Positions 60,301 to 64,000 of a DNA stretch of 64,000 bases are shown here, piece after piece. This DNA is from Cercis canadensis (taxonomy: Eukaryota; Streptophyta; Magnoliopsida; Fabales; Fabaceae), in NCBI GenBank assembly GCA_003255065.1, contig QAOA01006617.1, forward strand, positions 254,258 through 318,257. Direction: 5' to 3'. The notes beneath the pieces are model-generated. The model made no database searches. It was not told the DNA's origin and saw only the letters and a list, made by a program, of their open reading frames with translations. The translations under genes were made by a program, and so were the position numbers. Within the stretch, counting starts at the first letter, position 1, and each line of letters opens with the position of its first letter.

Positions 60301-61649
60301 CAGCTGAGGCTGGGCAGGGCTTTTGGAATTGTCCATGCGTTCCTATGAGAGAGAGGTAGGCATATCTTTGTATCCACTTGAAGATATGTTTCATCTATGC
60401 ATGTAAGGTATCAAGTTGGAAGCCACATTTTTCAGCCACAATATCTTAAATGAGCAAATCAAATTTTTTTGTTTACTCTAGATAAGCTTCTTGACAGACA
60501 TCATATGTTGTTTATAATCTAGCAACAAGCTAGGGGTGTATCTTTAACTTTTAGAGAAGTATATGCAAAGACAACCAGTAGATTCCAAAGTTATCAAAGA
60601 TGACAAGTGAAAGCTATGTTTACTCCCTTCCATATGTTGATTTTTTTCTAGAGGGATTTTAAATTATATATTTATCCCATGAAACAACTGTATCAAATAA
60701 TTTGACACCACTATAGCTGCATGTGTGTCTTACATCGGAATATAAAGAGTTAATAACAAATATATGCTACTAATTTTCTGCTGGAACATATATATTATCA
60801 ATTGGCTGTTTGTTTCATGAAACTGAGATGCTAACAATAGTTTAAGGGGGTATGCTTTCATGCCGGGTGTGGCGTTGTATAATCATGTAGTTATAACTTT
60901 GTTAAACCTATTTGTTGAAGACGTGCAACATGTTAAATAAATTTTTTCCGATAACTGTTGGCAGAGACATGCTTGTGTATCTTACTTGAGACTTGGCTGC
61001 CCTCTATATATTTTGGTCAGAAGGTGTCGCCTTAGAGTAATACTTATATATAGGGCTTCTGGGTTTCTGAAATGTGTTATGATCTCTAGTGAGAATAGTT
61101 TCAGGCTATAGAAGTCCTATATTTTTCTTTTGTGTGCCTTTGCTATGGTTGTCATGAATCATGGGTTAAAAACAGTTATGAAAATTTTCGAGTCTCAACT
61201 TCTCTCGCCTGGATCTTTATGCTCAAATTGTGAGATTGCTTTGGCAGGAAGGAGTGCCACTGCATGCTCTTTCTCACTCCTGACAATGATTTTGCTGGCA
61301 AGGACCAGGTAATTCTTTGATTTAATCTGTTCAAACTTTTAAGTTTTGTGCTCATAAGGTAAAACATATAATCTCAAAATGATTCAAAAATCTCATGCAA
61401 AGCATTGGCGTTATAATATTGTACTCTGCTTTGAATGATGCCCCTGAGCTTGAGAATATCCTATCTAAAGTTTAGATGAACTTCTAAAATTTGCTGCTTG
61501 CTGTGTATACTGCTGGGTTGCAAATGTTATCCCTTATTGTTTGACATAACATTAGAATTCATTTTCTTCTCTCATTCAAATGCAACTTTTTTCTTGCCAT
61601 GCAGAAAATCTCCCTGGAAGAAATTAGGGAAGCAACAGCAAATATGTAA
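57342..61649 (+). CDS. FTRC: Ferredoxin-thioredoxin reductase catalytic (beta) chain
   Basis: Six exons: 57342-57435, 57966-58078, 60103-60152, 60284-60355, 61248-61308 and 61605-61649, all GT-AG and in phase, giving 144 residues. The protein carries electrons from ferredoxin to thioredoxins in the chloroplast stroma through a 4Fe-4S cluster next to a redox disulfide. A transit peptide of about 31 residues ends at PVVRAQ. Then comes VEIMRKFSEQYARKSGTYFC and the full cysteine set: CPC (in GAPLCPCRHYDD), CPC (in GFWNCPCVPMRER) and CHC (in ECHCMLFL). The sequence ends LEEIREATANM. Every ligand and redox cysteine is present. Intron 2 (2.0 kb) contains a 66-bp doubling at an N. It depends on the plastid SUF pathway, whose SUFB gene lies in the same window. 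Confidence 0.97.
59696..59828. repeat. Doubled 66-bp stretch around N59762 (probable assembly artefact)
   Basis: 59696-59761 and 59763-59828 are identical apart from one base and joined by one N, inside FTRC intron 2. Confidence 0.8.
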
Positions 61650-62677
61650 ACTGACTATTGCGTACTGATTTACTTGTTAAAGGGTGTAACACTATGTAGG
61701 CATACCTGTATGTATTAAAAATCATATGTAGTTTTTTTTTCAAAAAAAAAAATTATAAATTTCCCTCTCCTGTAACCCAAAAATCTTATTCAGTTCATTA
61801 CTCCATTTTTGGCCGCTGATGATGTTAAAATGCAGCTGTATTTTAATTAATTTCAGACCTTTACCATTCTCGAATAACGGTCAGAAAAAGTAACCCAACC
61901 AATCAGTTTTGATCTGGCACAGTGGCATCCTTGTTGTATTGAAAGAGGAAAAAAAAAGCCAACAAACAACAAAACAATAGGGCGAAGAAGCAGGAATTAT
62001 TAATATGACAAGGAAATTTTTTCATCTTATGCATTATGTGTATATATGTATAAAATGAGAAAAAAAATACATTAATTAAAGGGCATTTTAAGCCAAACAT
62101 TTTTTGGTAGAGCATATTTTATGGTTTTCTTTTTTATTCAAACGCTTAATTTATTTTCATTCGTGGTAACTAGAATAATCTCTATGTGAGGTACTTCTAT
62201 ATTCAGACCATTTTTTCACCAAAAATATGCAATTATGCATACATATCATAAACTTTGATTTAGGTGTCAATGTCCTTATAGTTGGAGTAATTAAAAATAT
62301 TTTAAAATTTTAAAAACATGTCAAGCCATTAAATTTAATTTAGTGATAAAAAAAGTCTATGTAGTTTACATAAAGTTAAAAATTTAAATCTTCGTTTGTC
62401 ATATAACTAAAAAAGTAAAATTAAATTAAAAGCATGTCTTGTCTACTGTTAGGCCTAAATGATTAAATGCTTTTTCGCCATACAAAGCAGTATATGATAA
62501 ATCAATATGACAACATCAGTCTTTCTTCTGAATCTTCCCTTTCATGGGGGCTGCTACGCTACACCCCTTGATAGTGACTTGATTGACTTTTATCAGCTTT
62601 TTGCAGTTTTTTGTCTAAAATAATTGGCTGCTTACAAGTTGTCTTAATTATAAAAGGGGAACAAAACTTAGAAAAAT
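61650..62677. other. FTRC 3' UTR and intergenic AT-rich DNA
   Basis: 61650-61850 is probably the FTRC 3' UTR. No gene, RNA gene or repeat is recognised in the rest. Confidence 0.4.
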
Positions 62678-62963
62678 TTGCAAAGTTGCCCAGTTTTCTC
62701 TCAGTCCTCCATGCTCTGTTTCGAAGAAATGTACATAGTGTTACAGAGAATCAAAACCCTTATTGAAGATTGCTCCAACGGAAGCAGCAAGATCTGGCTG
62801 CTGATGCAAAACCACGCCGTTGTTGACAGTTTCCACAAACTCACCGCAGATTTGTCGACGCTTCTGGATATCTTCTCTGTCAAAGAACTCGACCTAAACG
62901 AAGACGTTCAAGAACTCGTGTTCCTCATCAGATAACAATGCTCTGAATCGAAGGCCTTCCTGG
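62678..62963 (+). pseudogene. U-box E3 ubiquitin ligase (PUB family) N-terminal fragment
   Basis: The open frame 62678-62935 (85 residues) carries the N-terminal (UND) domain of a plant U-box/ARM-repeat ligase: CFEEMYIVLQRIKTLIEDC, NGSSKIWLLMQNHAV, DSFHKLTADLSTLLDIFSV, KELDLNEDVQELVFLIR. Family proteins continue with KQCSEAKAF. Here a TAA stands in place of that K, and then CAA TGC TCT GAA TCG AAG GCC TTC still spells QCSESKAF. The coding sequence is then cut by a hAT-type end at 62964. No U-box or ARM part is visible in the window. The first Met may not be the original start. Function as a ligase is impossible from this fragment alone. Confidence 0.75.
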
Positions 62964-63253
62964 TAGGGGTGTTCATAACCTGGTGAACCCATGACAACCC
63001 GACCAAACCGAACCATTTTATTGCCAATCCAACGGTTACAAATAAGAGGTGGACGGAATCAGATGGTTAGGATCAAAAAATTCGGCTTGGACAGGTCGGT
63101 TCGGTTTTAACTAAGTAAAACCGAATAATACCGGTATTTTCTCTCTCCCTCATTAAATCCTTCCCACTTCCCACCCACTTCTCACTTCCCAATGGCTGAA
63201 CATTTATCTCTTTCCGTCCTTTCAATTTTTGAAAAATCATTCTTTAACTTTTC
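62964..63253. mobile_element. Left end of a third hAT-type element
   Basis: TAGGGGTGTTCATAACC with clustered AACCCGACCAAACCGAACC and TCGGTTCGGTTTT motifs resembles the ends of the elements at 11115 and 54525. The candidate target site to its left is CTTCCTGG (62956-62963), inside the U-box fragment. No matching right end or second CTTCCTGG was found before 64000, so the element either extends out of the window or is truncated; the end coordinate given is only where hAT-like end sequence fades. Confidence 0.6.
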
Positions 63254-63254
63254 A

Positions 63255-63897
63255 ACTCATTCCACTTATTTAATTTTATATATATTAATTACAGTCATAA
63301 GTCATAATTGAATACCTCTAAAAATCTTTCACTCTTTTTCGTCTTCTCTGTCTCCGGCTCTCTCAAGTCTCAAGTTCAGTAGAAGAAGCACAGAGGTCCT
63401 GTTGTTTCCTCTTTCTTTACTTTCCTTTCAAAGCCAAAGTTGCTAAAAATGTACTTTCTCATCTACTGAATAGGCGTGGAGGTGCAAGAGGACGACCTTG
63501 TTCTTCTTGTTGGTGATATGATCAGTTGATGAGGGAGGAGGGGGTGGAGAAACGGTGCCGTATTCATGAGCAGGCNACTCATTCCACTTATTTAATTTTA
63601 TATATATTAATTACAGTCATAAGTCATAATTGAATACCTCCAAAAATCTCTCACTCTTTTTCGTCTTCTCTGTCTCCGGCTCTCTCAAGTCTCAAGTTCA
63701 GTAGAAGAAGCACAGAGGTCCTGTTGTTTCCTCTTTCTTTACTTTCCTTTCAAAGCCAAAGTTGCTAAAAATGTACTTTCTCATCTACTGAATAGGCGTG
63801 GAGGTGCAAGAGGACGACCTTGTTCTTCTTGTTGGTGATATGATCAGTTGATGAGGGAGGAGGGGGTGGAGAAACGGTGCCGTATTCATGAGCAGGC
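63255..63897. repeat. Doubled 321-bp stretch around N63576 (probable assembly artefact)
   Basis: 63255-63575 and 63577-63897 are both 321 bp, differ at two bases only, and are joined by one N. The low divergence fits two alleles or haplotypes whose contig ends overlapped. Confidence 0.85.
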
Positions 63898-63998
63898 CTA
63901 GGAGCTTGCTCACCCAGTGCCACCTTGTTCACGTCTATGGCCCTCATCTTATCGTGTGGAGATCCACCTGCGATAGAAGTATAGAACACCGAGTCAAC
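63765..63998 (-). other. Unidentified exon-like open frame at the window edge
   Basis: On the minus strand a frame runs from the right part of the window to a TAG stop at about 63765, after KVHF. It is Pro-rich (TVSPPPPPSSTDH), with the rest reading SPHDKMRAIDVNKVALGEQA and APRPAHEYG. An acceptor-like CGCAG|GTGGA occurs near 63961-63972, so the first residues may be intron. I do not recognise a family. It may be the last exon of a gene beyond the window or gene-like cargo of the hAT element; its C-terminal part also appears in the first copy of the 321-bp doubling. Confidence 0.3.
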
Positions 63999-64000
63999 CC

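Overview
This is nuclear DNA of a flowering plant, most likely a woody eudicot of the rosid group. The evidence is AT-rich intergenic DNA, genes with many short GT-AG introns, MITE, hAT, MULE and copia-type repeats, and three nuclear genes for chloroplast proteins. Species cannot be fixed from the sequence alone. The text is a draft assembly: several single N characters join two near-identical copies of the same short stretch, which points to unmerged contig overlaps.

Layout, left to right. 1-3891 holds the 5' part of a minus-strand Ty1/copia element with its LTR and primer-binding site. 4.0-16.2 kb is a tandem array built on a matrix-metalloproteinase (MMP) unit: two intact single-exon MMP genes on the minus strand (5799-6704 and 14334-15257) and three copies of their flanking DNA. 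The second unit is enlarged by a direct-repeat structure (9.0-10.9 kb) and a 2350-bp hAT element with an 8-bp target duplication (11115-13464). 17.4-18.4 kb is a DUF716/TMEM45-type membrane protein gene. 21.5-23.9 kb is a five-exon CREG-like secreted protein gene. 25.6-28.1 kb is the chloroplast Fe-S scaffold gene SUFB/ABCI8 on the minus strand. 29.7-37.3 kb is a 12-exon gene for the four-CRM-domain chloroplast splicing factor CFM2. 38.5-39.5 kb is a cluster of palindromic transposons: a hairpin MITE next to a MULE with a second hairpin inside it. 40-45 kb is mostly gene-free, with a 5'-truncated LINE fragment at 44.5-45.0 kb. 46.4-54.2 kb is a 21-exon ribosome-biogenesis gene, TSR1, on the minus strand. 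A 399-bp hAT MITE lies just upstream of it. 57.3-61.6 kb is FTRC, the catalytic subunit of ferredoxin-thioredoxin reductase. 62.7-63.0 kb is a fragment of a U-box E3 ligase gene that is stopped prematurely and then interrupted by a third hAT-type end.

The genes do not form an operon-like pathway. SUFB, CFM2 and FTRC all serve the chloroplast (Fe-S assembly, intron splicing, and a 4Fe-4S enzyme), TSR1 serves 40S ribosome maturation, and the MMPs and CREG act in the secretory pathway or apoplast. I found no clearly new molecular system. The most notable points are the partly triplicated MMP array, the gene-like cargo in the 2.35-kb hAT element, the nested palindromes at 38.5-39.5 kb, a probable GC-AG intron in CFM2, and the systematic duplications at N junctions.
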